Made by a program: the position numbers and the translations under genes. The notes under the pieces are model-generated. The model searched no databases, had not been told where the DNA came from, and saw only the letters and a list, made by a program, of their open reading frames with translations. Positions 45,182-53,685 of a stretch of DNA of 64,000 nucleotides are shown one piece after another (the first letter of the stretch is position 1; each line of letters starts with the position of its first letter). The stretch is taken from the NCBI RefSeq assembly GCF_030519655.1, contig NZ_JAUMIT010000001.1, forward strand, positions 186,001 through 250,000. The letters run 5' to 3'. The DNA is from Wenyingzhuangia gilva (GTDB lineage: Bacteria > Bacteroidota > Bacteroidia > Flavobacteriales > Flavobacteriaceae).

Positions 45182-45211
45182 AAAAAATCCCGAGTGAAAA
45201 CTCGGGATTTT
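45182..45211 (-). terminator. Terminator of accA
   Basis: AAAATCCCGAGT (45184-45195) and ACTCGGGATTTT (45200-45211) surround GAAA; the T run is on the minus strand. Confidence 0.85.
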
Positions 45212-45231
45212 AAATTTATTAATACAAGGGT

Positions 45232-46188
45232 TTAGTTTTCTTCGTAAACTCCCATGTTTGCATATTTTTCAATACGTTCATTCACCATCTCAGGTATTTC
45301 TTTTGCTTGTAGCTCTGCTAATAACTTCACAATAGTTTCTTTAACAGTTTTAAAAGTAGTTTCTCTATCAGAATGAGCTCCTCCTAATGGTTCTGGAATA
45401 ACACCATCGACTAATTTTAAAGCACTCATATCTTTAGAAGTTAACTTTAAAGCTGCAGCAGCTTTTTCTTTAAACTCCCACGATCTCCACAAAATAGTAG
45501 AACAGTTTTCTGGTGAGATTACAGAATACCATGAATTTTCCATCATTAACACTCTATCTCCAACTCCAATTCCTAAAGCACCTCCAGAAGCTCCTTCACC
45601 AATAATAATAGTGATAATAGGAGTTTTTAGCACACACATTTCAAAAATGTTACGTGCAATAGCTTCACCTTGTCCACGCTCTTCTGCTTCTAAACCAGGA
45701 TAAGCACCAGGAGTATCTACAAAAGTAACTACAGGAATTCCGAATTTTTCTGCCATACGCATCAAACGTAAAGCTTTTCTATATCCCTCTGGGTTTGCCA
45801 TTCCAAAGTTTCTGTATTGTCGCATTTTAGTATTGATCCCTTTTTGCTGACCAATAAACATAAAACTTTGATCTCCAATTTTTCCTAAACCACCAACAAT
45901 TGCTTTGTCATCTTTTACAGTTCTGTCACCATGTAACTCCATAAAAGTATCTCCTGCCAATGCTTTAATATAGTCTAAAGTATAAGGTCTGTTTGGGTGT
46001 CTAGATAATTGTACTCTTTGCCAAGGGGTTAAATTCTCATAAATGTCCTTTTTAAGATTGATAATTTTATCTTCAATCTCTTTACAGGTATTGGTTACAT
46101 CAACCTCGCTTTCTTCACCAATTATGGCACATTTTTGTAACTGTTCTTCTAATTCCTTAATAGGTAATTCAAAATCCAAGTATTCCAT
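45232..46188 (-). CDS. accA: Acetyl-CoA carboxylase carboxyltransferase subunit alpha
   Basis: A 318-residue subunit of the biotin-dependent enzyme that makes malonyl-CoA for fatty acid synthesis. [13 protein letters not shown] opens the protein, and [34 protein letters not shown] and [15 protein letters not shown] are the known AccA core segments. The partner accD is not in this window. The Met at 46188 is taken as start; one more in-frame Met lies immediately before. A -7 box is 22 bases upstream. Confidence 0.93.
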   Translation of the reverse strand: MEYLDFELPIKELEEQLQKCAIIGEESEVDVTNTCKEIEDKIINLKKDIYENLTPWQRVQLSRHPNRPYTLDYIKALAGDTFMELHGDRTVKDDKAIVGGLGKIGDQSFMFIGQQKGINTKMRQYRNFGMANPEGYRKALRLMRMAEKFGIPVVTFVDTPGAYPGLEAEERGQGEAIARNIFEMCVLKTPIITIIIGEGASGGALGIGVGDRVLMMENSWYSVISPENCSTILWRSWEFKEKAAAALKLTSKDMSALKLVDGVIPEPLGGAHSDRETTFKTVKETIVKLLAELQAKEIPEMVNERIEKYANMGVYEEN

Positions 46189-46210
46189 CATTATAAATTT
46201 TGGCTAATGG

Positions 46211-46218
46211 CAAATATA
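46211..46218 (-). promoter_or_regulatory. -7 box TATATTTG of accA
   Basis: An exact TAnnTTTG match on the minus strand, 22 bases before the ATG at 46188. Confidence 0.5.
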
Positions 46219-46335
46219 GTAAGTTATACGGATTAACATTCTGTTTTATTTAATTTTTAATTAACATTATTGACTTAACCTATGTCAGTTTTTAAAAAAT
46301 TGACTTACTTTGTAGATTATTATAGATGATTGATT

Positions 46336-47076
46336 ATGGGAATATTTAACAATAAAATTAATATTACAGAACTCTACCCCAAAGGTTTTGTTGATATTCA
46401 CTCTCATTTATTACCAGGAATAGATGATGGAGCCAAAAATATTGAAGATTCTATTGGTCTAATTGAAAGAATGCACAAGCACGGAATTAGTGATTTTAGA
46501 ATCACACCTCATGTTTTAGGTGGTGTTTGGGAAAATAGTTCTACAACTATTAAAGAAAAAGAAGCTGATTTAAAAAAAGCACTTATAGAAAAAGGATACC
46601 ATAACGTAAATATACATGCAGCAGCAGAATATATGCTTGATGACCATTTTAGTGCTTTACTTGCCAATAATGATATCTTACCTTTAAAAGATAAATACAT
46701 TTTGGTAGAAATGTCTTTTTTTAATCCTCCTTTTAATTTAGATGATCTATTATTTCAGATTCAAGTAAAAGGATATATTCCTGTATTAGCCCATCCTGAA
46801 CGATATAATTATTATCACGATAGCATGGCTCAATATGAAAAATTAATTGAAGCTGGTTGTTTGTTTCAACTAAACTTACTATCCTTAACAGAACAATATG
46901 GTAAACCTACCACTAAAATTGCTTATGAACTCTTAAAAAGAGGAATGTATACTTTTGCGGGTACAGATACACATCACAAGAGACATATACATTTAATGAA
47001 CGAAATAGCGACAAAAAAGAACAAAAAATTGTTATTGCCTTTGTTAGAAAACAACATCAAAACATTTTCTTTTTAA
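46336..47076 (+). CDS. CpsB/CapC-type tyrosine-protein phosphatase
   Basis: A 246-residue PHP-fold metallophosphatase. DIHSHLLPGIDDGAK carries metal ligands His22 and His24, and RITPHVLGG, AAEYMLD, LAHPERYNYY and GTDTHHKRH provide the others. Enzymes of this family remove phosphate from tyrosine kinases that control capsule or exopolysaccharide assembly. No kinase or polysaccharide gene is adjacent. ATG at 46336 is chosen; an in-frame TTG two codons earlier is possible but unnecessary. Direct TTGACTTA repeats lie upstream at 46270 and 46300. Confidence 0.87.
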   Translation: MGIFNNKINITELYPKGFVDIHSHLLPGIDDGAKNIEDSIGLIERMHKHGISDFRITPHVLGGVWENSSTTIKEKEADLKKALIEKGYHNVNIHAAAEYMLDDHFSALLANNDILPLKDKYILVEMSFFNPPFNLDDLLFQIQVKGYIPVLAHPERYNYYHDSMAQYEKLIEAGCLFQLNLLSLTEQYGKPTTKIAYELLKRGMYTFAGTDTHHKRHIHLMNEIATKKNKKLLLPLLENNIKTFSF

Positions 47077-47080
47077 ACAT

Positions 47081-47113
47081 AAAAAAACCTCAACTTAGTT
47101 AGTTGAGGTTTTT
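47081..47113. terminator. Bidirectional terminator after the CpsB-type gene
   Basis: AAAAACCTCAACT (47083-47095) pairs with AGTTGAGGTTTTT (47101-47113), with runs of A and T on the two sides. Confidence 0.88.
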
Positions 47114-47118
47114 ATTTT

Positions 47119-48054
47119 TTATGAATTATTAAGATTGATAACTTCTTGCTCAGTTAAATGTCTGTAATGACCTCTTGGTAAATCTTTCTTAGTTAATCCT
47201 GCAAAAATTACACGATCTAATTTTACTACTTTATATCCAAAGTGAGCGAATATTTTACGGACAATACGGTTACGTCCTGAATGGATTTCAATTCCCACTT
47301 CATTTTTAGACTGTCCTTGTACATAGGCTACATCATCTACAAAAACTTTTTTGTCATCAATAATTGGTCCTTCTGCAATAGATTGTAAATCTTTTAGAGA
47401 CACTTTATTATCTAAAGTTGCATGATACAACTTACGTTTGTTGTGTTTTGGATGTGTTAATTTTTTTGCCAACTCACCATCATTAGTAAACAACAATAAC
47501 CCGGTAGTATCTCTATCTAATCTACCTACTGGATAAATACGCTCTTTACAAGCTTTACTTACAAGATCCATCACTGTTTTTCTACCTCTTTCATCTTCCA
47601 TGGTAGTAATATAGTTCTTTGGCTTGTTTAATAACACATATCTTTTTGTTTCTGGATTAATTAATACATTATCAAAACGTACCTCATCAGTGGGTTGTAC
47701 TCTGTAGCCCATTTCGGTAATAATTTTACCATTTACAGTAGCACTTCCCGTTTCTATATAAGTATCTGCATCTCTACGAGAACATATTCCCGCATTAGAA
47801 ATGTATTTATTTAAACGAATTCCTGTTTGATTTGATGGTGTACTAACCACTCTCTTTTTTGGAGCATCAGTTGCTGATGGTTTTGCCTTACTAAAAGATT
47901 TCTTTTTAGTAAATGGCCTTGCTCCTTCTTCATTTGTAGCGTCTGCAGGTCTTTTAGTAAAACGTTTGCTATTAGGTTTAAAATTACCAGAAGGTTTTCC
48001 TTTTCCTCCTTGACCTTGTTGTCGTCTTCCCGACGAGTTTTTATTTGTATTCAT
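47119..48054 (-). CDS. RsuA/RluB-family pseudouridine synthase
   Basis: A 311-residue rRNA pseudouridine synthase. Residues 1-75 are a disordered, Lys/Arg/Gly-rich tail. An S4 RNA-binding domain (GIRLNKYISNAGICSRRDAD) is at about 78-140, and the catalytic GRLDRDTTGLL has Asp180. The later RNRIVRKIFAHFG block confirms the RsuA/RluB/RluE branch. Start ATG at 48054 is used because the -7 box TAATTTTG (48080-48073) overlaps the only earlier in-frame start. It is last in the isoprenoid gene group and carries its own promoter. Confidence 0.88.
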   Translation of the reverse strand: MNTNKNSSGRRQQGQGGKGKPSGNFKPNSKRFTKRPADATNEEGARPFTKKKSFSKAKPSATDAPKKRVVSTPSNQTGIRLNKYISNAGICSRRDADTYIETGSATVNGKIITEMGYRVQPTDEVRFDNVLINPETKRYVLLNKPKNYITTMEDERGRKTVMDLVSKACKERIYPVGRLDRDTTGLLLFTNDGELAKKLTHPKHNKRKLYHATLDNKVSLKDLQSIAEGPIIDDKKVFVDDVAYVQGQSKNEVGIEIHSGRNRIVRKIFAHFGYKVVKLDRVIFAGLTKKDLPRGHYRHLTEQEVINLNNS

Positions 48055-48072
48055 TTTATAAATTTTGTGTGG

Positions 48073-48080
48073 CAAAATTA
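48073..48080 (-). promoter_or_regulatory. -7 box TAATTTTG of the pseudouridine synthase gene
   Basis: A TAnnTTTG match on the minus strand, 18 bases before the ATG at 48054. Confidence 0.5.
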
Positions 48081-48102
48081 CGAAACAATCCGTAATAAAA
48101 TA

Positions 48103-49017
48103 CTATAATCTTACTTCATTTAATATCCTGATTAACAACACAGAAGTATCAATTAAAGAAAGACTAAAAACCCCAATCACTAATACAACTCTTAAAAAGT
48201 TATGAAGCAAAAAATAATGTTTATTCTTTTTTGCTTTAATTAACAAAACTAAAAATAATGGCCCCCAAAAAACACTTGTATAAAAATAGTATTTCATGGT
48301 TCCAACTTCTGGAAATCTTAATAAAAAGTAAGTAGGAATAGTTAATAAAATCAACAAAACATATACATACGTTTTGACCTTACGATCACCATATTTTAAC
48401 ACCAATGTTTCTCTATCATTTAACAATGCTCCTTTGGCTCTTTCAAAATCTTTGATCAATTCCTTTAATAAAATCAGTAAATACAGATACAAACCGTGGG
48501 TAATAATTAACTCTGAAATATTTTCATAATAGACAAAAATCACGAAAAAAGGCAAGACATCTAAAATAGAAACTGATAAAATTCTAATAAACGGGTACCT
48601 TTGAAGCTTGTGTGAATATAACCATATTAAAAAAATATATCCCCCAAAAAAAACACCTGCTTTCCATGAAATGATCATTCCAAAAACAAAAGCAATAAAA
48701 TTTAAAGCAAAGTAAACCTGAAGTTTGGTTGCTTGGCTAACCCAGTTTCCTATTTGCGTTTTAACGGGTTTGTTAATAGCATCAATAGGAGCATCGTAAA
48801 AATCGTTGATGATATATCCTGCTGAAACTACACTAATGGTTGATAAAACAACCAAGTGTAAGTGCCAATCTAACAGCACCTCTCTTAAAGTTTGATTGAC
48901 AGTAAATACAAAAATAGCAGCTAAATATTGTGCCACAGTTAAAAGCATGATATTATAGCCTCTAACTACTGAAAATAATGCTAAAAATTTATGCCTTTTA
49001 GTGGCTGCTTTATTCAT
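48103..49017 (-). CDS. UbiA-family prenyltransferase (geranylgeranylglycerol-phosphate type)
   Basis: A 304-residue membrane protein with about eight to nine helices. The first Asp-rich motif NDFYDAPIDAINKP (Asn71, Asp72, Asp75, Asp79) binds the prenyl diphosphate. A second acidic patch, KDFERAKGALLNDRET, follows near 190. Flavobacterial genomes usually carry this UbiA member next to mevalonate genes, and it is annotated as a geranylgeranylglycerol-phosphate geranylgeranyltransferase. The product in bacteria has not, to my knowledge, been settled. The mevalonate kinase gene is 13 bases upstream. Confidence 0.8.
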   Translation of the reverse strand: MNKAATKRHKFLALFSVVRGYNIMLLTVAQYLAAIFVFTVNQTLREVLLDWHLHLVVLSTISVVSAGYIINDFYDAPIDAINKPVKTQIGNWVSQATKLQVYFALNFIAFVFGMIISWKAGVFFGGYIFLIWLYSHKLQRYPFIRILSVSILDVLPFFVIFVYYENISELIITHGLYLYLLILLKELIKDFERAKGALLNDRETLVLKYGDRKVKTYVYVLLILLTIPTYFLLRFPEVGTMKYYFYTSVFWGPLFLVLLIKAKKNKHYFLLHNFLRVVLVIGVFSLSLIDTSVLLIRILNEVRL

Positions 49018-49030
49018 AATTGGTTAGATT

Positions 49031-49957
49031 TTAAAATCTATAAACCAATTCTAAATGATGACCAGCTAAAGACGTTTTTGCTTTTTCAAAATCAGCAGCA
49101 AATCCTAAAATATAGCCTCCACCACCAGAACCACAAAGTTTTAAATAATAGTCGTTAGAATCAATTCCTTTTTTCCATAAAGCATGAAACTGCTTAGGGA
49201 TCATTGGCTTAAAGTGATGTAAAACTACTTTGGATAATTTTTTTACATTTCCAAATAATTCTTTTGCATCACCACGTAAAAAGTTATCAATACAAGCATC
49301 TGTATGAATTACAAACTCTTCACTTAACATTTTACGGAAGCCTTCGTTTTTCATTTTTTTCATAAAAATGTTCACCATCGGTTCCGTTTCTCCTATTATT
49401 TTTGAATCTAATAAAAATACTGCTCCTTTTCCGTTTTGCTGGTAAGGAATTCCTACAGATTCAATATCATTCTTTGATTGAATTAAAATAGGCAAACTTA
49501 AGTAACTATTTAAAGGATCTAAACCAGAACTTGTTCCGTGAAAAAAAGATTCCATCAAACCAAAAACTGTTTTTAGCTTTAGTAATTTATCCTTGGTTAA
49601 GTTTTCTAAAACTGTAATTTTATCTTTTGCATATTGATCGTAAATGGCTGCTACAATAGCACCAGAACTCCCCACTCCATATCCTTGTGGAATGCTAGAT
49701 TCAAAATACATTCCCTCTGCCAAATCTTGTTCTAATTGCACTAAATCAAAAGAAACTAAATCTGTATCTAGTCCTTTTAAGTAGTTTAAATACTTAACTA
49801 AGTTTTGATTAGATTTTAATTTATCTCCTTCTAAAACATCTGCTAATTTAAAAGCTCCTTTAAAAGAATTATAAGGAATGGCCAAGCCTTTAGAATCTTT
49901 AATAATTCCATACTCCCCAAACAGCAAAATTTTTGCGTAAAATAATGGTCCTTTCAT
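49031..49957 (-). CDS. Mevalonate kinase (GHMP family)
   Basis: A 308-residue GHMP kinase that phosphorylates mevalonate. Signature features are LLFGEYGII at 11-19, the ATP loop IPQGYGVGSSGAIVAA (89-104) and the third motif CGSGGGGYILGF near the C terminus. The assignment rests on these motifs together with the diphosphomevalonate decarboxylase gene upstream and the UbiA gene downstream. A phosphomevalonate kinase role cannot be fully excluded. It has its own -7 box and two TTGnGCAA palindromes in its leader. Confidence 0.83.
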   Translation of the reverse strand: MKGPLFYAKILLFGEYGIIKDSKGLAIPYNSFKGAFKLADVLEGDKLKSNQNLVKYLNYLKGLDTDLVSFDLVQLEQDLAEGMYFESSIPQGYGVGSSGAIVAAIYDQYAKDKITVLENLTKDKLLKLKTVFGLMESFFHGTSSGLDPLNSYLSLPILIQSKNDIESVGIPYQQNGKGAVFLLDSKIIGETEPMVNIFMKKMKNEGFRKMLSEEFVIHTDACIDNFLRGDAKELFGNVKKLSKVVLHHFKPMIPKQFHALWKKGIDSNDYYLKLCGSGGGGYILGFAADFEKAKTSLAGHHLELVYRF

Positions 49958-49968
49958 AGTTTAGTTTT

Positions 49969-49990
49969 TTGTGCAATTTGCGTTGCGCAA
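49969..49990. promoter_or_regulatory. Paired TTGnGCAA sites in the mevalonate kinase leader
   Basis: TTGTGCAA (49969-49976) and the perfect palindrome TTGCGCAA (49983-49990) are 14 bases apart, just downstream of the expected start point. Confidence 0.3.
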
Positions 49991-49999
49991 TGAACACCA

Positions 50000-50007
50000 C
50001 AAAGATA
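50000..50007 (-). promoter_or_regulatory. -7 box TATCTTTG of mevalonate kinase
   Basis: TAnnTTTG on the minus strand, in the gap just after the decarboxylase gene ends and 42 bases before the ATG at 49957. Confidence 0.45.
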
Positions 50008-50029
50008 TACAATTAATATTTCTTAATCA

Positions 50030-51115
50030 CTAGATTGTTAATTGTTTAGCACCATTCCCCACACAGTCATGAATAAACGATTTGTCTTTACAATATATAG
50101 CTAGTTTGTTTTTAATAAACTCCTGTACTGTTTCTTTTTCATTTTCAGGATACAACAAATGCACATTAGCTCCAGCATCTAAAGTAAAACACAACTTACT
50201 TCCTGTTTTTTTTCTATAAGCCCAAACCTGATTAATGACTTCCAAGGTATTTGGTTTCATTAAAATAAAATATGGATTACTAGTCATCATCATAGCGTGT
50301 AAAGTCAACGCTTCACTTTCTACCAATGCAATAAATTGATCTACATCGCTATTGGCAAAAATGTCTTTTATTTTATTGATGTTTTCCTGTGCTTGTAAAA
50401 AACGTTGTTCTGCAAACGGATGTCCATGCATTAAATTATGACCAACTGTACTACTTACTTGTTTTTCTCCTTTATCAATTAATAATATAGTGTCTTGATA
50501 GTTTTTAAAAACAGAAGCTACACCATCTTTATAAGGAATTCCGTATAAGTCTGAACTTCCTTCAATGTTTTCGTGTTCTCCCCAAACAACAATATCTCCT
50601 TTTACACTTCTACAGGCACTTCCTGAACCCAAACGAGCTAAAAAAGAGGCTTTTTGATAAAAGGCTTCTTCGGTTAAATTGATGTTGATTTCTTTTTCTA
50701 TGCTCATTAAACACAAAGCAATCGCACTCATTCCACTTGCTGATGAAGCAATTCCACTACTATGAGGGAACGAATTTTTAGTATCAATTATAAATGTATA
50801 TTCTCTTAAAAAGGGAACATACCTTTCTATTCTTTTGAAAAAAGTTTCAATTTTTGGCTTAAAGTCTTCTTGCTCTTTGCCATCTAAAATCACTTTAAAA
50901 TCATAAGTACCTTTCACATCTTTCCTTTTTCCATAGGTTAAAGTTGTGGTGGTATGACAATTAGATAAAGTAAAACTGATTGAGGTATTTTCTGGTAATT
51001 GAGGATTTTTCTTTCCCCAATATTTTACTAAAGCGATATTACTTGGGGTTTGCCAAGTTACTTTTCCAGATTCTTTACTTGCGGCTAAAGACTTAGGGAT
51101 AAATTTTTGCTCCAT
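50030..51115 (-). CDS. mvaD: Diphosphomevalonate decarboxylase
   Basis: A 361-residue GHMP-fold enzyme that makes isopentenyl diphosphate by ATP-dependent decarboxylation. NIALVKYWGKK (26-36), the phosphate loop SSGIASSASGMSAIAL (about 118-133) and the C-terminal TLDAGANVHLLYP with the catalytic Asp are all present. It shows that this organism uses the mevalonate pathway. It is the first of a co-directional set with mevalonate kinase, UbiA and RluB-type genes. Confidence 0.92.
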   Translation of the reverse strand: MEQKFIPKSLAASKESGKVTWQTPSNIALVKYWGKKNPQLPENTSISFTLSNCHTTTTLTYGKRKDVKGTYDFKVILDGKEQEDFKPKIETFFKRIERYVPFLREYTFIIDTKNSFPHSSGIASSASGMSAIALCLMSIEKEININLTEEAFYQKASFLARLGSGSACRSVKGDIVVWGEHENIEGSSDLYGIPYKDGVASVFKNYQDTILLIDKGEKQVSSTVGHNLMHGHPFAEQRFLQAQENINKIKDIFANSDVDQFIALVESEALTLHAMMMTSNPYFILMKPNTLEVINQVWAYRKKTGSKLCFTLDAGANVHLLYPENEKETVQEFIKNKLAIYCKDKSFIHDCVGNGAKQLTI

Positions 51116-51228
51116 TGCAAATGTCTATTTTTTTATAACTATAAACGTAAGTTATATAGTTGATATGTGAAAATTTTAATATTATTTTTTATCTACACAA
51201 ATCACATTCCAAAGTTTTATAGATTGGC

Positions 51229-51236
51229 TATATTTG
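51229..51236 (+). promoter_or_regulatory. -7 box TATATTTG abutting an ATG
   Basis: The exact box ends five bases before ATG 51242, so the transcript would have almost no leader. Confidence 0.55.
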
Positions 51237-51241
51237 TGCTC

Positions 51242-51475
51242 ATGAGAAAATTAAAATTGATTTGGGATTTTAGAGGTGCTACCGGTTTGGGAACAGCCAA
51301 ACACCACTGCATCCATTTAAAAGAGTTTGCTGAATTAGAAAAACTTAACTATCATCTTATAGATCATCAAGAAGTAAACAATATGTGGGCAACTGCTTTT
51401 ATTGTAGTTGATGAAGCCGACATGAAAATTTATAGAGATGCTTTAAAACCTCACAGGGGAGAAGTGTATCAGTAA
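51242..51475 (+). CDS. Conserved-looking 77-residue protein, function unknown
   Basis: MRKLKLIWDFRGATGLGTAKHH opens a soluble 77-residue protein rich in His and aromatic residues (HHCIHLKEF, NYHLIDH, MWATAFIVVDEAD). I do not recognise a named family. The promoter box ending at 51236 makes ATG 51242 the start. A longer frame from 51167 would begin before the promoter. Its stop codon is the first part of a heptanucleotide tandem repeat. Confidence 0.65.
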   Translation: MRKLKLIWDFRGATGLGTAKHHCIHLKEFAELEKLNYHLIDHQEVNNMWATAFIVVDEADMKIYRDALKPHRGEVYQ

Positions 51476-51548
51476 TGGTTAATGGTTAATGGTTAATGGT
51501 TAATGGTTAATGGTTAATGGTTAATGGTTAATGGTTAATGGTTAATGG
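51474..51548. repeat. Heptanucleotide tandem repeat (AATGGTT)
   Basis: About 10.7 perfect copies of AATGGTT in 75 bases, starting inside the stop codon of the 51242 gene. Every frame through it quickly meets TAA. No spacer is present, so it is not a CRISPR. Confidence 0.95.
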
Positions 51549-51773
51549 AATTTAGAAATTCTACAATCAACAATTACATTTTAAAAAAGTTTATTTGTTG
51601 ATTTGTTTAATCGATTAAAAAGAAAAAACTTAACAATTACACTGTCCAAAGAATAAGCTACAACTTTAAACTTAGAACACTCTAAAAGTTTATTTGTTGA
51701 TGTTTTTAACCGTTTATAATAAAGTAGGTCTTCGAGCTGAGTCGAGAAGCCATCTTCTTAACTTTTATAATTC
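51476..51773. other. Gene-free spacer between converging genes
   Basis: It holds the tandem repeat, then two copies of a 33-base element and a short TCGAG-CTGAG-TCGAG stretch near 51733-51747. No coding potential seen. Confidence 0.6.
51585..51716. repeat. Direct repeat pair, 99 bases apart
   Basis: AAAAGTTTATTTGTTGATTT... (51585-51617) recurs at 51684-51716 as AAAAGTTTATTTGTTGATGT.... The first copy contains the 18-mer also found at 25293-25310. Confidence 0.6.
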
Positions 51774-52994
51774 TCAATAAGCAATCGACTCCGATATTAC
51801 CCAACCTCCTGTCCAAGCATTTTGAAAATTAAATCCACCTGTAACCGCATCTATATTTAAAATTTCACCGGCAAAAAATAAATTTTCGTGGAGTTTACTT
51901 TCAAATTTTTTAAAGTTGATTTCTTTTAATTTTATTCCCCCAGCTGTGACAAATTCATCTTTAAAAGTACTTTTTCCTTGTGCATGAAAAACCGTAGCAG
52001 TTAATTTTTCTGCCAACAATTCTAAACTTTTATTAGAAACATCTGCCCATTTGGCTTGTCCATCCATCTCACAAACTTCTAAAAATCTAGACCATAAACG
52101 CTTGCTAATGGTTTCAAACGGACTGCGTTTTTCGATGATTGATTTAACTTCAGTCTTTTTAATTTTATACAAAACATCCAATGCTTGTTGCTTGTTACAG
52201 CTTAACCAATTGACAATTACTTGATATTGATAATCTTTTTCGGCCAATAAAATAGCTCCAAATGCTGATAATTTTAGTACTGCTGGACCACTAGTTCCCC
52301 AATGAGTGATTAATAAAGGCCCTGTACTTTTTAACTTGGTATTTTTGATGGAAATCTCTACATTTTGGACAGCTACTCCAGGCAAATCAACCAATAACGG
52401 ATCTTTGATATTAAACGTAAATAATGATGGAACAGGTTCAACAATCGTATGACCTAAATCCGTTAATAATTTCCACATCGGTTTGCTACTCCCTGCAGAA
52501 ACCACCAATTTATCACAAGTATAATCTTGATGATTAGTAATAACTTTCCATATTCCAGTTTCTAATTTCTGGAAATTAGTAACTCCTTCACTTTTTTTTA
52601 CTTCTATCCCTAAATTCTGAGTCGCATTTAAAAAACAATCAATAATAGATTGTGAAGAATTTGATTCTGGAAAAACACGATTATCCTCTTCAATTTTTAA
52701 AGACACTCCTCTATTTTCAAACCACTCCATAGTATCACCCGTCATAAACTGATGAAAAGGGCCTAACAACTCTCGTTTTCCACGAGGATAAAATTCGGTT
52801 AATTCTTTGGGATCAAAACAAGCGTGAGTAACATTACAACGACCTCCTCCAGAAATTTTAACTTTTTGTAAAACTTCTTTTCCTTTTTCTAGGATACAAA
52901 CAGATAAATCTCCGTTCTTTTCTTTGGTATTAATAGCTGTAAAAAAACCTGCTGCTCCTCCTCCAATAATAATTACATTGTAATGTCTTGCCAT
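51774..52994 (-). CDS. BaiN/HI0933-family flavoprotein
   Basis: A 406-residue NAD(P)/FAD-dependent oxidoreductase. The Rossmann motif is VIIGGGAAGFFTA at the N terminus. KVKISGGGRCNVTHA is the family hallmark near 45-58, and the C-terminal FAGEILNIDAVTGGFNFQNAWTGG closes the FAD site (split here). Related proteins are YhiN and BaiN; the physiological substrate of most is unknown. First of the minus-strand gene run that includes the HAD phosphatase four bases upstream. Confidence 0.88.
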   Translation of the reverse strand: MARHYNVIIIGGGAAGFFTAINTKEKNGDLSVCILEKGKEVLQKVKISGGGRCNVTHACFDPKELTEFYPRGKRELLGPFHQFMTGDTMEWFENRGVSLKIEEDNRVFPESNSSQSIIDCFLNATQNLGIEVKKSEGVTNFQKLETGIWKVITNHQDYTCDKLVVSAGSSKPMWKLLTDLGHTIVEPVPSLFTFNIKDPLLVDLPGVAVQNVEISIKNTKLKSTGPLLITHWGTSGPAVLKLSAFGAILLAEKDYQYQVIVNWLSCNKQQALDVLYKIKKTEVKSIIEKRSPFETISKRLWSRFLEVCEMDGQAKWADVSNKSLELLAEKLTATVFHAQGKSTFKDEFVTAGGIKLKEINFKKFESKLHENLFFAGEILNIDAVTGGFNFQNAWTGGWVISESIAY

Positions 52995-52997
52995 AGA

Positions 52998-53663
52998 TTA
53001 CAAAGATACAATCTCTTGGTAAGCTTCTAATAAGGTTGGAAAAACTTTTACCGCCCCATTTGCTAACAATTGCTCTTCTGTATATTCAGTTGTTAATCCC
53101 ACGGCTATCATTCCCGTAGCAGCTGCAGCTCTAATTCCTGTTAAACTATCTTCAAAAATCAGCGTTTCCTTAAAATCTTCTTCTTTTACACCTAAATGTT
53201 TGGCCAAAGTTAAATAAGGAATTGGACTTGGTTTTGGCTCTGAAAACATATCAACCCCCATACAAACCTTAAAATCAGCTCCCGTTTTCTTTACGGCGTG
53301 TTTTACAAAATCGGTATAAGCATTACTTGCAATCCCGTGTGGAATATTATGATTTGCTAAAAACTTTTGAATTTCATTCACTCCAGGCAATAAATCTGGT
53401 GCAACCGAAGTGGTCACAATATGTTTCTGCTTTAATTTATTTACTTCTGGTGCTTTACTGATGTCCCCTCCAAACTCAGCAAAATATTCTGCTATTTTAT
53501 AGGGAGCAACTCCAGCATGAGTATCTCTTGGAAAAGGACAAATTTCTTTATCAAATACTTCTCTAAAAGCATTACTCCATGCTGACATATGACATTTAAC
53601 GCTATCTACAATAACACCGTCAAAATCAAACAAAACGGCTTTTGGAAATGGTAGTTTATTCAT
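52998..53663 (-). CDS. HAD-superfamily phosphatase (beta-phosphoglucomutase-like)
   Basis: A 221-residue HAD hydrolase. Motif I is FDFDGVIVDS with nucleophile Asp13 and general acid Asp15. Motif II is GIASNAYTD, motif III is the Lys in SEPKPSP and motif IV is FEDSLTGIRAA. The helical cap sits between motif I and II as in beta-phosphoglucomutase and sugar-phosphate phosphatases. Substrate not predictable. Tight spacing with both neighbours suggests an operon with two flavoenzymes. Confidence 0.87.
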   Translation of the reverse strand: MNKLPFPKAVLFDFDGVIVDSVKCHMSAWSNAFREVFDKEICPFPRDTHAGVAPYKIAEYFAEFGGDISKAPEVNKLKQKHIVTTSVAPDLLPGVNEIQKFLANHNIPHGIASNAYTDFVKHAVKKTGADFKVCMGVDMFSEPKPSPIPYLTLAKHLGVKEEDFKETLIFEDSLTGIRAAAATGMIAVGLTTEYTEEQLLANGAVKVFPTLLEAYQEIVSL

Positions 53664-53685
53664 GGTATATTTCTTTAGGATGAAA

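Noticed and set aside
51474-51548. Short tandem repeat as a possible CRISPR array
   Set aside because: Units of seven bases with no spacers and no cas genes.
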